Below, piece by piece: positions 28,626 to 37,851 of a DNA stretch of 64,000 nt; position 1 is the first letter of the stretch; every line of letters starts with the position of its first letter. Both the position numbers and the translations under genes were made by a program. The notes beneath the pieces are model-generated. The model was not told the origin of the DNA and did not search any database. It saw nothing but the letters and a program-made list of their open reading frames with translations. This stretch comes from Bacteroidetes bacterium SB0662_bin_6 (lineage in GTDB: Bacteria; Bacteroidota; Rhodothermia; Rhodothermales; VXPQ01). The stretch is taken from assembly GCA_009839485.1 (NCBI GenBank), contig VXPQ01000025.1:48623-112622 (forward strand), in the 5' to 3' direction.

Positions 28626-29225
28626 ATGTCGAATGGCGCGCCATCCCCATCCACCCATACGGATCTGGTCGATCTGGGTCGCCGCCTGTATGAGCGGGCG
28701 CTCGTCCGGCGCGGGGAAGAGCATCTTACCGACCCCCGGGGGCGGCCTATCGGGTGGCTGCTGGACATACGCATTCCCATGCTCGACGCCGCCATGTTCC
28801 GTGAAGTCGGACAGGTGCTGGCCGACCGCCTCCGCAGCAAGGGGGCATGCCAGGTGGCCGGTCACGGCTTCGGCGCGTACGCCATGGTATGCTCGGTGCT
28901 CGCTGCAGAAGGATCCCCGCCGTTTACGGCAGGTTTCGTGCGGGAAAGCCGCAAGCCGCACGGACGCCGCAGGCTCATCGAAGGACCGCTCGACCGACAG
29001 GAACCCGTCGTACTCCTTGACGACATCCTCAACAGCGGACGGAACGCCATGCGCGCGATTTCACAACTCCGGCAGGACGGGTTCGAGGTGGCCGGCGTCA
29101 TGACGCTCTTCAACTTTGCATGGAGCGGCGGCAAGGCACAGGTGGAAAAGGACGGGGTCTGGGTGGATTCCCTGCTCGAACTGAACCTGCGTGACGAGAA
29201 ACAGGAAAAATCCGATCCGGCATAA
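28626..29225 (+). CDS. phosphoribosyltransferase (PyrE-like)
   Basis: 199 residues of type I phosphoribosyltransferase fold. The PRPP-binding loop is VVLLDDILNSGRNAMRAI near residue 128, preceded by VAGHGFGAYAMVCSVLA and FVRESRKPHGRRRLIEG, the arrangement seen in orotate phosphoribosyltransferase. The N-terminal catalytic loop is less typical, so a true PyrE assignment is not secure. It sits between glyA and tatC with short gaps (49 bp and 3 bp), suggesting an operon. Confidence 0.75.
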   Translation: MSNGAPSPSTHTDLVDLGRRLYERALVRRGEEHLTDPRGRPIGWLLDIRIPMLDAAMFREVGQVLADRLRSKGACQVAGHGFGAYAMVCSVLAAEGSPPFTAGFVRESRKPHGRRRLIEGPLDRQEPVVLLDDILNSGRNAMRAISQLRQDGFEVAGVMTLFNFAWSGGKAQVEKDGVWVDSLLELNLRDEKQEKSDPA

Positions 29226-29228
29226 CCG

Positions 29229-30104
29229 ATGAGACTGTTCGGATTTCGCAATAAATCCGTTGCTGCCCGGAAAACGATCCAGGCGATCGGGGAAGACAGT
29301 GCATCCAGCGCATTCGATCTGGCCGATGTGCTGGAAGAAATGTCCTTCCTCGATCACCTCGAGGAACTCCGGTGGCGCATTCTGAAGGGGATCGGCGCCG
29401 TTATCCTCGGGGCCGTTTTTTGCGGGATTTTTGACGATTTCGTCATCGACCAGATTCTTCTCGGCCCCACGAAGCAGGACTTTTTCATGTATCAGCTCTT
29501 CGGTTTCGAAGCGAAGGCGCTGATCCTGCAAAACCGCACCGTAACCGGCCAGTTTTTCGCCTACTGGGGATCGGTGTTCGTGGTCGGCATCATTATCGGC
29601 GCGCCCATCGCCATCTACCAGTTCTGGAAATTCATTGAGCCGGGCCTGTACCCTGAAGAGAAAAAGGGCATGCGCTTCGCGTCCTTCTTCGCCACCGGAT
29701 TTTTCGTGCTGGGCGTCGGATTCGGCTACTGCGTCATTACCCCGATGGCCTTGCAGTTCTTTGCAAATTTTGTCATTTCCGAACAGATCGTCAATGAATT
29801 CGACATCACCAAGTATTTCAGCCTGATAACCATGTGGGTATTCGGGGTTGGGCTGCTCTTCGAACTGCCCGTGGTTATGTTTTTTCTGTCGAAAATCGGC
29901 ATTGTCGATTCCACGGTCTTGCGCAAGGGGCGCAAATATGCGCTTATTGCTATCCTGATACTTGGCGCGATTCTCACGCCTCCGGATCCCGTTTCGCAGT
30001 TGCTGGTGGCTGTACCTATGGTGGGGCTCTACGAACTCTCCATATGGATTGCAAAACACGTGGAGCGGCGCGAGAAACGACGATTGGAGAAAGCTCTCGA
30101 ATAA
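29229..30104 (+). CDS. tatC: twin-arginine translocase subunit TatC
   Basis: 291 residues, six membrane helices. The N-terminal signature MSFLDHLEELRWRILKGI, then the P-loop region FWKFIEPGLYPEEKKGMRF and the conserved FGVGLLFELPVVMFFL and AILTPPDPVSQLLVAVPM, define TatC. It recognises twin-arginine signals such as those on the isomerase-like protein and on the TRAP binding protein copy 1. A 40-residue polar N-terminal extension precedes the core. No tatA/tatB is in the window. Confidence 0.96.
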   Translation: MRLFGFRNKSVAARKTIQAIGEDSASSAFDLADVLEEMSFLDHLEELRWRILKGIGAVILGAVFCGIFDDFVIDQILLGPTKQDFFMYQLFGFEAKALILQNRTVTGQFFAYWGSVFVVGIIIGAPIAIYQFWKFIEPGLYPEEKKGMRFASFFATGFFVLGVGFGYCVITPMALQFFANFVISEQIVNEFDITKYFSLITMWVFGVGLLFELPVVMFFLSKIGIVDSTVLRKGRKYALIAILILGAILTPPDPVSQLLVAVPMVGLYELSIWIAKHVERREKRRLEKALE

Positions 30105-30118
30105 ATTCCCCCGATCCG

Positions 30119-31777
30119 ATGCGCATACCTCCTGCAATGAAAAAACGTCCGACGCTCATCGTCCTCGCGCTCGGCGTGCTGGCGACCGGTTTCTTTTCAG
30201 TGGACGATGACGATTTCTTTACGCTGCGAAAGAGTTTCCGGATTTTCGGCTCGGTCTACGAGGAACTGGTTACCGGCTATGTGGACCGCCCCGATCCCGA
30301 ACGGCTCATGCGCGTGGGTATCCATGCCATGCTGGAAGACCTGGACCCGTATACCACGTTCATCGACGAGGCCGACAATACGCAGATTCATATCATCACG
30401 CGGGGCAGTTACGGAGGGGTAGGTCTGAGCATCGACGTGCGCAACGAAAAGATCATCGTCGTGGAGCCGATCGAGGGCACGAGCGGGTACAAACAGGGCG
30501 TGCGCACCGGGGACGTCATTATCGAAATCGAAGGACAATCGACCGACGGCATGACGCTCAGCGACCTCCGGAACCTGATGCGGGGCGAACCCGGAACCGC
30601 TGTCGAACTGACCGTCGAACGCGAGGGAGCGCCCGAACCCATTCGTTTTCTACTGTACCGCCAGCAGGTCACCCTGAAAAATGTATCGTTCACAGGGTTT
30701 GCAGACTCCTCGTCGGGCATCGGTTATATCAAATTCGACCGGTTTGCCCGTGGGGCGGCCTCGGAATTCCGCGAGGCGGTAGAAACTCTGCAAAAAACGG
30801 ACCGGATGGAGGGACTCGTCATCGACCTGCGGGATAACCCCGGCGGCCTTCTTGACGAAGCGGTAGAGGTTACGCAATTGTTTGTCCCGTTAGGCTCCGT
30901 CATTGTGTCCACGCGCGGACGAACCCTCCAGAACGAGCGGGTCTATCGCAGCACAAGCCCCCCCATCGCACCGGGCCTCCCGCTGGTGGTGCTGGTCGGC
31001 GAGATCACCGCCTCCGCCTCGGAAATCGTGTCGGGAGCCCTGCAGGACCTCGACCGGGCCGTCGTGCTCGGCACGCCCACCTTCGGGAAGGGGCTGGTGC
31101 AGGTCATCAAGCCGCTGCCGTACAATACGTCTCTGAAAATGACCACCTCGAAGTATTATACGCCCAGCGGACGGAGCATTCAGGCGATCGACTACAACGA
31201 GAAGCAAGACGCCGGAGCAACGATTGTCGATTCATTGCAACAGCAGTTCACCACCCGCAACGGCCGACCGGTCAGCAACGGCCGCGGGGTGGAGCCGGAC
31301 CGCCTGGCGCCGCTCGAAACCGAGAGCGAACTGGAGAAAGCGCTCGTCCGCCGGGCTGCCTTCTTCTTCTATGCGAACCATTTCGCCGCCCTCAACGATT
31401 CGATCCCGCCCGGCTTTACCGTGTCCGATGACATCCTGACCGACTTTGCGGCATGGCTGGAGGAGGAACAGTTCACCTACCGGACCGACGCGGAACACGC
31501 GCTCCAGACACTGGACGCTCAACTGACAGAGAACGGATACGAATCGGCGCAGGACGAAATGGAGGCGCTGCGGGAAGTCATGTTGTTCGAAAAGCAGACC
31601 GCCTTCGAACGGCACAGCGAAAACCTGAAAAAACAACTTCGCGAAGAGATCCTGGCCCGGTATTTCGGGCAATCGGCGCAGATTGCCGCCTCCTTCGACC
31701 ATGACGCCCAAATTCTGGCCGCCGTACATCTGCTCGAAGACCTTCCCGCATACCGCCGGATACTTGCGCCCCGTTAA
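30119..31777 (+). CDS. S41-family C-terminal processing peptidase
   Basis: 552 residues from the ATG at 30119; the ATG at 30137 (MKKRPTLIVLALGVL) is an equally possible start. A signal or anchor helix comes first, then the S41 N-terminal helical region (FRIFGSVYEELVTGYVD). A PDZ domain follows (GVGLSIDVRNEKIIVVEPIE). The protease core has IGYIKFDRF, GLVIDLRDNPGGLLDEAVEV, catalytic serine in ITASASEIVSGAL and lysine in GTPTFGKGLVQ. Such periplasmic proteases trim or degrade envelope proteins from their C-termini. A long C-terminal helical extension (about 130 residues) follows the core. Only 14 bp separate it from tatC. Confidence 0.93.
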   Translation: MRIPPAMKKRPTLIVLALGVLATGFFSVDDDDFFTLRKSFRIFGSVYEELVTGYVDRPDPERLMRVGIHAMLEDLDPYTTFIDEADNTQIHIITRGSYGGVGLSIDVRNEKIIVVEPIEGTSGYKQGVRTGDVIIEIEGQSTDGMTLSDLRNLMRGEPGTAVELTVEREGAPEPIRFLLYRQQVTLKNVSFTGFADSSSGIGYIKFDRFARGAASEFREAVETLQKTDRMEGLVIDLRDNPGGLLDEAVEVTQLFVPLGSVIVSTRGRTLQNERVYRSTSPPIAPGLPLVVLVGEITASASEIVSGALQDLDRAVVLGTPTFGKGLVQVIKPLPYNTSLKMTTSKYYTPSGRSIQAIDYNEKQDAGATIVDSLQQQFTTRNGRPVSNGRGVEPDRLAPLETESELEKALVRRAAFFFYANHFAALNDSIPPGFTVSDDILTDFAAWLEEEQFTYRTDAEHALQTLDAQLTENGYESAQDEMEALREVMLFEKQTAFERHSENLKKQLREEILARYFGQSAQIAASFDHDAQILAAVHLLEDLPAYRRILAPR

Positions 31778-31853
31778 ACAGCACAGGGCGGCGCCCGTCC
31801 GATCTGCTTAACAAGGCGGCGCCCGCTCGGTCAACTCAACCGGTTTATCCGTC

Positions 31854-32684
31854 ATGGATATCGTCCACCTGGTGATTCTGGTAGCCGCCGGCCTCGGTGG
31901 AGGATTCGTGGCTGGGCTTTTCGGGGTCGGCGGAGGCATCATCTTTGCCCCGGTGCTTTTCTTCTATTACCAGCAGATAGGCGTTTCTCCGGAGGCGCTT
32001 GCGCCCCTTACGATCGGGTCGAGTCTGTTCTGCACGATGATCACCGCCGGCGCCAGCGCCTGGGTGCAGTATGGAAAAAGGGCGGTCGTGTCCAGAGTGG
32101 CCGTGATCGTCGGTCTTTTCAGCGCCGCCATCGTTCTGATCATGACCCGCTGGATCACCACGAGACCCTGGTACGACGGCGAGGCATTCCAGATCGTTTT
32201 CAGCATCGTCCTGCTCGCACTGGTCGTGCGTATGGTGGTGCGTTTCGAATCCGAGCCGGAAAAAGATGTGTTCGACCCGCAACGGCTCGGAGGCGGCACG
32301 CTTGCGGGCACGGGAACCGCAGCGGGCGCCATTGCTTCGGCTGCCGGCGTAGGGGGAGGGGTGGTGCTCGTACCGGCGTACAACCACTTCCTGCGCCTGC
32401 CGATGCATATAGCCACCGGCACTTCCAGCGCCACCATCGTATTCATTTCACTGGCGGGCATTCTGGCATACGGCTGGTTGGGGCAGGGAGCGAACACGCC
32501 GGAACTCACGCTCGGGTATGTGGACGCCATCCGAGGTCTTTTTCTGGCAGTACCTGCTACGTTTACGGCCCAGCTGGGCGTACGCACGGCGCACCGCCTC
32601 AACCAGCGCATGCTGCAACTGCTGTTTGCGGCACTGGCCGGCATCGTGGCGTTACGGCTGCTTTGGGATGTAGCCGCAGGGTGA
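31854..32684 (+). CDS. TauE/SafE family membrane transporter
   Basis: 276 residues with about eight membrane helices. The duplicated family motif is seen twice: GFVAGLFGVGGGIIFAPVLF near residue 20 and ASAAGVGGGVVLVPAYNHFL near residue 160. Members export sulfite, sulfoacetate or other organosulfur anions; the substrate cannot be read here. It stands alone after the S41 peptidase with a 76-bp gap. Confidence 0.92.
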   Translation: MDIVHLVILVAAGLGGGFVAGLFGVGGGIIFAPVLFFYYQQIGVSPEALAPLTIGSSLFCTMITAGASAWVQYGKRAVVSRVAVIVGLFSAAIVLIMTRWITTRPWYDGEAFQIVFSIVLLALVVRMVVRFESEPEKDVFDPQRLGGGTLAGTGTAAGAIASAAGVGGGVVLVPAYNHFLRLPMHIATGTSSATIVFISLAGILAYGWLGQGANTPELTLGYVDAIRGLFLAVPATFTAQLGVRTAHRLNQRMLQLLFAALAGIVALRLLWDVAAG

Positions 32685-32794
32685 TTTCTCCGAAACCACC
32701 CCCCGGACGATCTCGTAACAGGCAAATCAAGGGCCTATGCGCTTTCCCCCTGCGTTTCCCCACCCCCTGCATCGCTAAAGCGCCGGAAAAACGC

Positions 32795-33985
32795 TTGAAG
32801 ACCATCTCTCTCGCCATACCGCGCCTTCTCGGCTGCATGCTGTTGCTCCTGAGTACATTCGGGTGCAAGCACAATGCATTATCCCAGGCGGTTCCGGAAC
32901 AAGACGCGACTGCGGAGAAAACCGCCGCCGAAGATTCGGAAACCGTGCTGCACGCCGGGGCCGTCCAGGCCGAGATCGAGGCATCGCGCCAAACGGCCAT
33001 CACCCGCGCCGTGGAGACGGTCTCCCCCGCCGTGGTAAGCGTCAATGTCATAGAACAGGTCCGGTATCAGGATCCGTTCTTCTCCGATCCTTTGTTCGAA
33101 TACTTCTTCGGCAGGCAGGAACTCGAGCAGGAGGTGGAAAATCTCGGTTCGGGTTTCGTGATCTCGCCCGACGGCTACATCGTCACCAATGATCACGTCG
33201 CAGGCAACGCCACAAAAATCGCGGTCGCTTTTCCGGACGGCAAGGCCCTGGAAGGCGTCCTTATCGGCTCTGATCCGGTTTCCGACATCGCCCTGATCAA
33301 GGTGGAGCCGGGGGATCCGTTGCCCTACCTTGCATTCGAACTTGAGGAAGACGCCTTCGCAGGAGAATGGGTCATCGCGCTGGGCAATCCCTTCGGCCTT
33401 TTCGAAGCGGCCCAGCCAACCGTCACCGTCGGCGTCGTCAGCGCCGTGGAGCGCAACCTCGAATCGCCCGGAGACGGGCGCGTGTACCGGGACATGATCC
33501 AGACGGATGCCGCCATCAACCGGGGCAACTCCGGCGGCCCCCTCGTCAATGCCGTCGGGAAGGTCATCGGGGTGAACACGGCAATCTACAGCCGGACCGG
33601 GGGCTCGATAGGCATCGGGTTCGCCGTGCCAGCCTACAAAGTGCAGCGCATTGTCGACGAACTCCGCGAGCACGGCCGCGTCGATCGGGCATTCTACACC
33701 GGGCTGTACGTCTCCGAAGTCAGTCCGGACATTGCCCAGGCGTTGGGCATGACGTCCGAACAGGGCGTGCTGGTGCGTGACATAGATCGGGATTCGCCGG
33801 CCGACGAGGCCGGATTCGAACCCTACGATGTGATTGTGTCCATGGAAGGGGAAACCATCCAGGGGCACGAAGATCTGAGCGGCAAGATGCAGGATTACCG
33901 GCCTGGGGACCAGGTCCGCTTCGGCGTCTTTCGCAACGGATCGATCCAGCAGGTGACGATGCGCATTGGCCGGCAGTCCGGATGA
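32795..33985 (+). CDS. HtrA/Do-like periplasmic serine protease with one PDZ domain
   Basis: 396 residues if started at the TTG at 32795. That start gives a compact signal (TISLAIPRLLGCMLLLLS) ending in a weak lipobox-like TFGC; the frame is open back to 32663 inside tauE. The trypsin-fold triad is His134 (VTNDHVAG), Asp164 (SDIALIKV) and Ser246 (INRGNSGGPLVN). A single PDZ domain occupies the C-terminus (LYVSEVSPDIAQALGM onward), like DegS/HtrA rather than the two-PDZ DegP. It degrades or refolds misfolded envelope proteins. Its stop overlaps the next start by ATGA. Confidence 0.92.
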   Translation: MKTISLAIPRLLGCMLLLLSTFGCKHNALSQAVPEQDATAEKTAAEDSETVLHAGAVQAEIEASRQTAITRAVETVSPAVVSVNVIEQVRYQDPFFSDPLFEYFFGRQELEQEVENLGSGFVISPDGYIVTNDHVAGNATKIAVAFPDGKALEGVLIGSDPVSDIALIKVEPGDPLPYLAFELEEDAFAGEWVIALGNPFGLFEAAQPTVTVGVVSAVERNLESPGDGRVYRDMIQTDAAINRGNSGGPLVNAVGKVIGVNTAIYSRTGGSIGIGFAVPAYKVQRIVDELREHGRVDRAFYTGLYVSEVSPDIAQALGMTSEQGVLVRDIDRDSPADEAGFEPYDVIVSMEGETIQGHEDLSGKMQDYRPGDQVRFGVFRNGSIQQVTMRIGRQSG

Positions 33986-35028
33986 ACGGACATCGTCTTC
34001 GCACCTTCGCGGCCGCCGCGCTGCTGCTTCTGTCCGGCTGCCTTCCCTATTCCTGCCGGCGCCAGGAATCTACGGCGCTGACGCCCGCTGATTCCCTCTC
34101 CCGCGCACTGGCCTCGTCGATCCCGATGGACACGCTTGCGCTGGCATGGACCCGTTCCATCGGCGACGAGCGCGGAGACGCATATCCCCGGACCGTACGA
34201 TTCGGCCCCGCCACAAACGGCCCCGTCTATCTGGGCGATGCGGAACAGGCGCTCGTGTTCGTCTTCGATCCGGGCGGGGCGCCGATCGACACTTTTGCCA
34301 CGCCACCTATTCCCTACCTCGCCGGCATACATGAAGACACGGTGGCGGTCTTCGAACCGGAAGCACCGGCCATGCACTTTTTTGTCCGCGGCGCGCCGAC
34401 AGGAACCGTCCCGATACAGGATCCGGAACGCTCGGAAACCGCGCTGGTGTACGGCGCTTTCGGGGGAAATCCCGAAAACGGCGCCATCTACTACAAGCGC
34501 GTCGATCCGGAGGCCGGAGGGTTCGTCGCCGGGATCGACGCATCCGGTAACGTAACGACCCGCCAGCCTCTGCCCGGGCCGCACTGGCGGCATGCAGGGA
34601 TGCTCCGGTTCTGGGGCGATTCGCTCCTGAGCCTCTCCGGGTTTCGCCCTGTGGCGGATGTGATCGCGCAAGACGGGATGCTCGACACGCTTGCGCTGCA
34701 TGGGTTCGATTCACCGATGCTGGCTCGCAGCCGCTCCTGGATGCTGGGAGAAATCCACCAGGCGCCGCTGTTGACTCCTTCGGCGGCCGCGGAAAACGAT
34801 CTGCTCTTCGTCCTGAACCTGCGCGCCGGCTGGCTGCGCATCGACGCCTTCGACCGGACGGGGCGGCTCGTACACCGCCTGACGGAACCTGATCACGCAT
34901 GGGACGCCTCGTTCTTTCCGCAGGACCTGGACGTCCGAAGCCGCGCGGACGGAACCTATGTCATCGCTGTGGCCGTATCGAGCCCCGATCCGGAACTTCG
35001 TCTGTACATTTGGCGGCCTTCCAGATGA
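33982..35028 (+). CDS. lipoprotein of unknown function, possibly beta-propeller
   Basis: 348 residues with a clear lipoprotein signal (AAAALLLLSGC, Cys20). The mature part is a series of short beta-rich segments with recurring Asp/Gly turns such as ALVFVFDPGGAPIDTF, AGIDASGNVTTRQPL and RIDAFDRTGRLVHRL. These suggest a propeller-like (NHL or 6-bladed) fold; I do not recognise a named family. Its ATG overlaps the HtrA stop, so the two are translationally coupled, and a joint envelope role is plausible. Confidence 0.75.
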   Translation: MNGHRLRTFAAAALLLLSGCLPYSCRRQESTALTPADSLSRALASSIPMDTLALAWTRSIGDERGDAYPRTVRFGPATNGPVYLGDAEQALVFVFDPGGAPIDTFATPPIPYLAGIHEDTVAVFEPEAPAMHFFVRGAPTGTVPIQDPERSETALVYGAFGGNPENGAIYYKRVDPEAGGFVAGIDASGNVTTRQPLPGPHWRHAGMLRFWGDSLLSLSGFRPVADVIAQDGMLDTLALHGFDSPMLARSRSWMLGEIHQAPLLTPSAAAENDLLFVLNLRAGWLRIDAFDRTGRLVHRLTEPDHAWDASFFPQDLDVRSRADGTYVIAVAVSSPDPELRLYIWRPSR

Positions 35029-35145
35029 CGCAATCCGGGGAAGTCGGCGAGCAATCAGGCATCACCCGGCAGTAACTTCCGCAGACGCACAACCGCCGGC
35101 AAGGCCGCTACCGGACCCCAACACAACAAGAACGATGACCAGGCT

Positions 35146-35859
35146 ATGATCGAAACGAAGAACCCGCGTGTGCTGGTCATCATTCCGGCCTTCAATGAAG
35201 CCCGCGCCATCGGCCGCGTCATAAGGGACATTCCCGGCGACCAGGTCGAAGAGATCATTGTCGTGAACAATGCGTCCACGGACGAAACGGAACGCCATGC
35301 GCGGGCGGCAGGCGCCACCGTCCTGCGTGAGGACCGCAAGGGATATGGCTGGGCCTGTCTCCGGGGAATCGAATATGCCCGCAGCCGGCAACCGGACATT
35401 ATCGTATTTCTGGATGGAGACCACAGCGACTACCCCGGCGAAATGCCGCAGCTGCTGGCGCCGATCCTCCGTAACGAGGCCGACTTCGTCATCGGCTCTC
35501 GCATGACGGGCGACCGGGAACCGGGGGCCATGCTGCCCCAGGCACTGATGGGCAACTATGTGGCCTGCTCCCTGATCAGGTGGATATGGGGCGTCCGGTT
35601 CACCGATCTCGGGCCGTTCCGCGCCATCCGGTTCGAGGCGCTGGAGAAACTCGCCATGCAGGACAAGACGTTCGGGTGGACGGTCGAAATGCAGATCAAG
35701 GCTGTGCGGGCCGGGCTGCGCTGCCGGGAAACGCCCGTATCGTACCGCCGTCGGGTCGGTGTATCCAAGGTAACCGGTTCCGTTTCGGGGACGATCAAGG
35801 CTTCGGTGAAGATACTCTGGACCATCGGGAAATTCGCCTTTCAAGGAAGCTCTGATTAA
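35146..35859 (+). CDS. family 2 glycosyltransferase (dolichyl-phosphate mannosyltransferase-like)
   Basis: 237 residues, soluble GT-A fold. Motifs are VLVIIPAFNEARAIGRVI, IIVVNNASTDETERHA, DRKGYGWACLRGIEYA, the metal-binding FLDGDHSDYPGEMP (DxD-like) and FTDLGPFRAIRFEAL. It resembles DPM1/GtrB enzymes that move a sugar from a nucleotide donor to a polyprenyl phosphate; no C-terminal membrane helices are present. The last codons (GSSD and stop) fall inside the left arm of an inverted repeat, so the original C-terminus may have been replaced by an insertion. Confidence 0.88.
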   Translation: MIETKNPRVLVIIPAFNEARAIGRVIRDIPGDQVEEIIVVNNASTDETERHARAAGATVLREDRKGYGWACLRGIEYARSRQPDIIVFLDGDHSDYPGEMPQLLAPILRNEADFVIGSRMTGDREPGAMLPQALMGNYVACSLIRWIWGVRFTDLGPFRAIRFEALEKLAMQDKTFGWTVEMQIKAVRAGLRCRETPVSYRRRVGVSKVTGSVSGTIKASVKILWTIGKFAFQGSSD

Positions 35860-35950
35860 ATCCGCATGCGCGAGGGTCTTGTTGCGCGCTCCAAAACCCA
35901 ATCATTGCTTAAGCAACCCCTGAACTTTGTCGATTTAATCAGAGGTTTCT
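35843..35950. repeat. MITE-like element with 20-bp imperfect terminal inverted repeats
   Basis: The left arm AAGGAAGCTCTGATTAAATC (35843-35862) and the reverse complement of the right arm (35931-35950) agree at 18 of 20 positions, with a 13-bp perfect inner run CTCTGATTAAATC. The 108-bp unit also holds a perfect 12-bp palindrome TTGCTTAAGCAA at 35904-35915. It codes for no transposase. It overlaps the end of the glycosyltransferase gene and sits before ilvE. Confidence 0.55.
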
Positions 35951-36108
35951 TAAAAAACGCGACGGATTCGAAAAGAACCTTTGAACCGTTCTCTCGTTGC
36001 AGAGTACCCTGCCGGTTCGCATTTTTTGCAAATCCTTTGCATGGCGCGCCCGGCGTCGAAAAACTTTTCAGGGAGCTTGTCCTCCCATCCTTTCTGTTTG
36101 CGTATCCC

Positions 36109-37050
36109 ATGACCAAACACCCTATCTGGTTCAATGGAAAACTGGTGCCGTTTGAGGACGCCAAAGTGCATGTGCTGACCCATGCCCTGCACTACGGATC
36201 CTCCGTGTTCGAAGGCATTCGCTGCTACGACACGGATGCCGGCCCGGGTGTTTTCCGGCTGCGGGAGCATATGCGGCGGATGGTCGACTCCGCACGAATT
36301 CACCGGATGGACATTCCGTACTCCATCGACGAGTTGGTGGAAGCGGCGCTCGAGACGGTGCGTGAGAGCGGCATGCGGGAATGCTACATCCGTCCGCTGT
36401 CCTTCCGCGGAGAAGGACCGATGGGCGTCAATCCGCTGAACAACCCGGTCGAAACGGTTATCGCCGTGTGGGAATGGGGAAAATACCTCGGTCCCGAGGC
36501 GCTCATCGAAGGAGTGGATGTTCATGTGTCTTCCTGGAACCGCATGGCTCCGAACACCTTTCCGGCACTTGCAAAAGCCGGGGGCAATTACCTGAACGCC
36601 TCGCTCGCAAAAATGGATGCGGTGCTGAACGGGTACGTGGAAGGCATCATGCTTTCCTACGACGGGCATGTGGGAGAAGGCAGCGGCGAGAATCTGTTTC
36701 TGGTTCGCGACGGAAAAATCCTTACGACGCCCCTGGCGCTGTCCATCCTTCCCGGCATTACGCGCGACACGGTCATAACCCTGGCCCGGGAACGCGGGTA
36801 CGAAATCGTCGAAACGCGCATCCCCCGGGAGGCGCTCTACATCGCCGACGAGCTCTTCTTTACGGGCACGGCAGCCGAGGTGACGCCGATACGCACGGTC
36901 GATAAGCACCGGATCGGAAGCGGGCGGCGGGGACCCGTCACCGAAGAACTGCAGGAAGCCTTTTTCGACGTCGTCAAAAAAGGAAACGACCCGCACGGGT
37001 GGCTCTCGTTCGTGAACCGCACGTTCAACGAAGTGGCGGAAATCAACTGA
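36109..37050 (+). CDS. ilvE: branched-chain amino acid aminotransferase
   Basis: 313 residues from the ATG beginning [20 protein letters not shown]; the frame is open 81 codons further upstream into the repeat, which is not family-like. Fold-IV PLP enzyme: [31 protein letters not shown], the PLP lysine in [14 protein letters not shown], and [12 protein letters not shown] with [11 protein letters not shown]. It transfers an amino group to the 2-oxoacids of leucine, isoleucine and valine, the step after IlvD. Its 3' end overlaps the convergent transporter gene by 8 bp. Confidence 0.95.
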   Translation: MTKHPIWFNGKLVPFEDAKVHVLTHALHYGSSVFEGIRCYDTDAGPGVFRLREHMRRMVDSARIHRMDIPYSIDELVEAALETVRESGMRECYIRPLSFRGEGPMGVNPLNNPVETVIAVWEWGKYLGPEALIEGVDVHVSSWNRMAPNTFPALAKAGGNYLNASLAKMDAVLNGYVEGIMLSYDGHVGEGSGENLFLVRDGKILTTPLALSILPGITRDTVITLARERGYEIVETRIPREALYIADELFFTGTAAEVTPIRTVDKHRIGSGRRGPVTEELQEAFFDVVKKGNDPHGWLSFVNRTFNEVAEIN

Positions 37051-37831
37051 ACCCGTCCTTCTTCGATCCGGCCCGGATCGCCCCTTCAGGCTGGCCGGCT
37101 ATCGCGGCAGCAGCATCCCCCGAAGATGTGTCTTTGCCGTCATGGGCCAGATACCGGTCCATGCCCCAGTGCGCCAGATAAATGATGGGCGTAATCACGA
37201 CGGCAATGATAAACTTGTAGGCGTAATTGAAAAGCGTAATCGCCAGAATGTCCTGAATCCTGAGTTGCCCCCAGAAGGCCACGCCCAGCACCACAAAGGT
37301 GTCGATGAACTGGGAGCCGAATGTGGAGCCGGTGGCGCGCAGCCACAACATGCGCCCGGCGGTAAGTTTGCGCAGCCTGTGGAAGAGATGGATATCTACG
37401 AGCTGCCCAACCAGATAGGCAGTCATGCTGCCGAAAATAATCCGGCCCGTCGTGCCGAAAACGGTCGTGAACGCCTCGTCGGAGATAGGCGAAGAAGGAG
37501 CTGTCGGCACGGCCATAGCCACCTGCAGCAACGCAAACTCGAAGCCGATCATGACCATGCCCACGAAAGTCACGAAGCGAATGCCCTTCTTGCCGTAGTA
37601 CTCGTTGATCAGGTCCGTCACGATAAACGTGACGGGAAAGGCGATCACCCCGGCGGTCATAATCACTTCATTGAACGTAACCCCGAAAATGACAATGCCC
37701 CGGGGCAGATCGAATGCCGTGAAGAATTTGCCCGCAGTCGCTTCAGCCACCACGAGGGCTGTGAGGAACACAGCGGCGCAAAAGACGAACAGCTTTTGCG
37801 GACGGGTAAGTTCGTAGGCCTTGCGCAGCAT
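37043..37831 (-). CDS. queuosine precursor transporter (YhhQ/VUT family)
   Basis: 262 residues with six or seven membrane helices. The family blocks are [43 protein letters not shown] and [22 protein letters not shown], the last typical of YhhQ proteins that import the deazapurines preQ0/preQ1 for tRNA queuosine. A soluble C-terminal tail of about 35 residues follows. The gene lies just after the histidine kinase gene on the same strand, 20 bp downstream of its stop. Confidence 0.9.
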   Translation of the reverse strand: MLRKAYELTRPQKLFVFCAAVFLTALVVAEATAGKFFTAFDLPRGIVIFGVTFNEVIMTAGVIAFPVTFIVTDLINEYYGKKGIRFVTFVGMVMIGFEFALLQVAMAVPTAPSSPISDEAFTTVFGTTGRIIFGSMTAYLVGQLVDIHLFHRLRKLTAGRMLWLRATGSTFGSQFIDTFVVLGVAFWGQLRIQDILAITLFNYAYKFIIAVVITPIIYLAHWGMDRYLAHDGKDTSSGDAAAAIAGQPEGAIRAGSKKDGFS

Positions 37832-37851
37832 GCAGAAATGTCTTTATGTCG

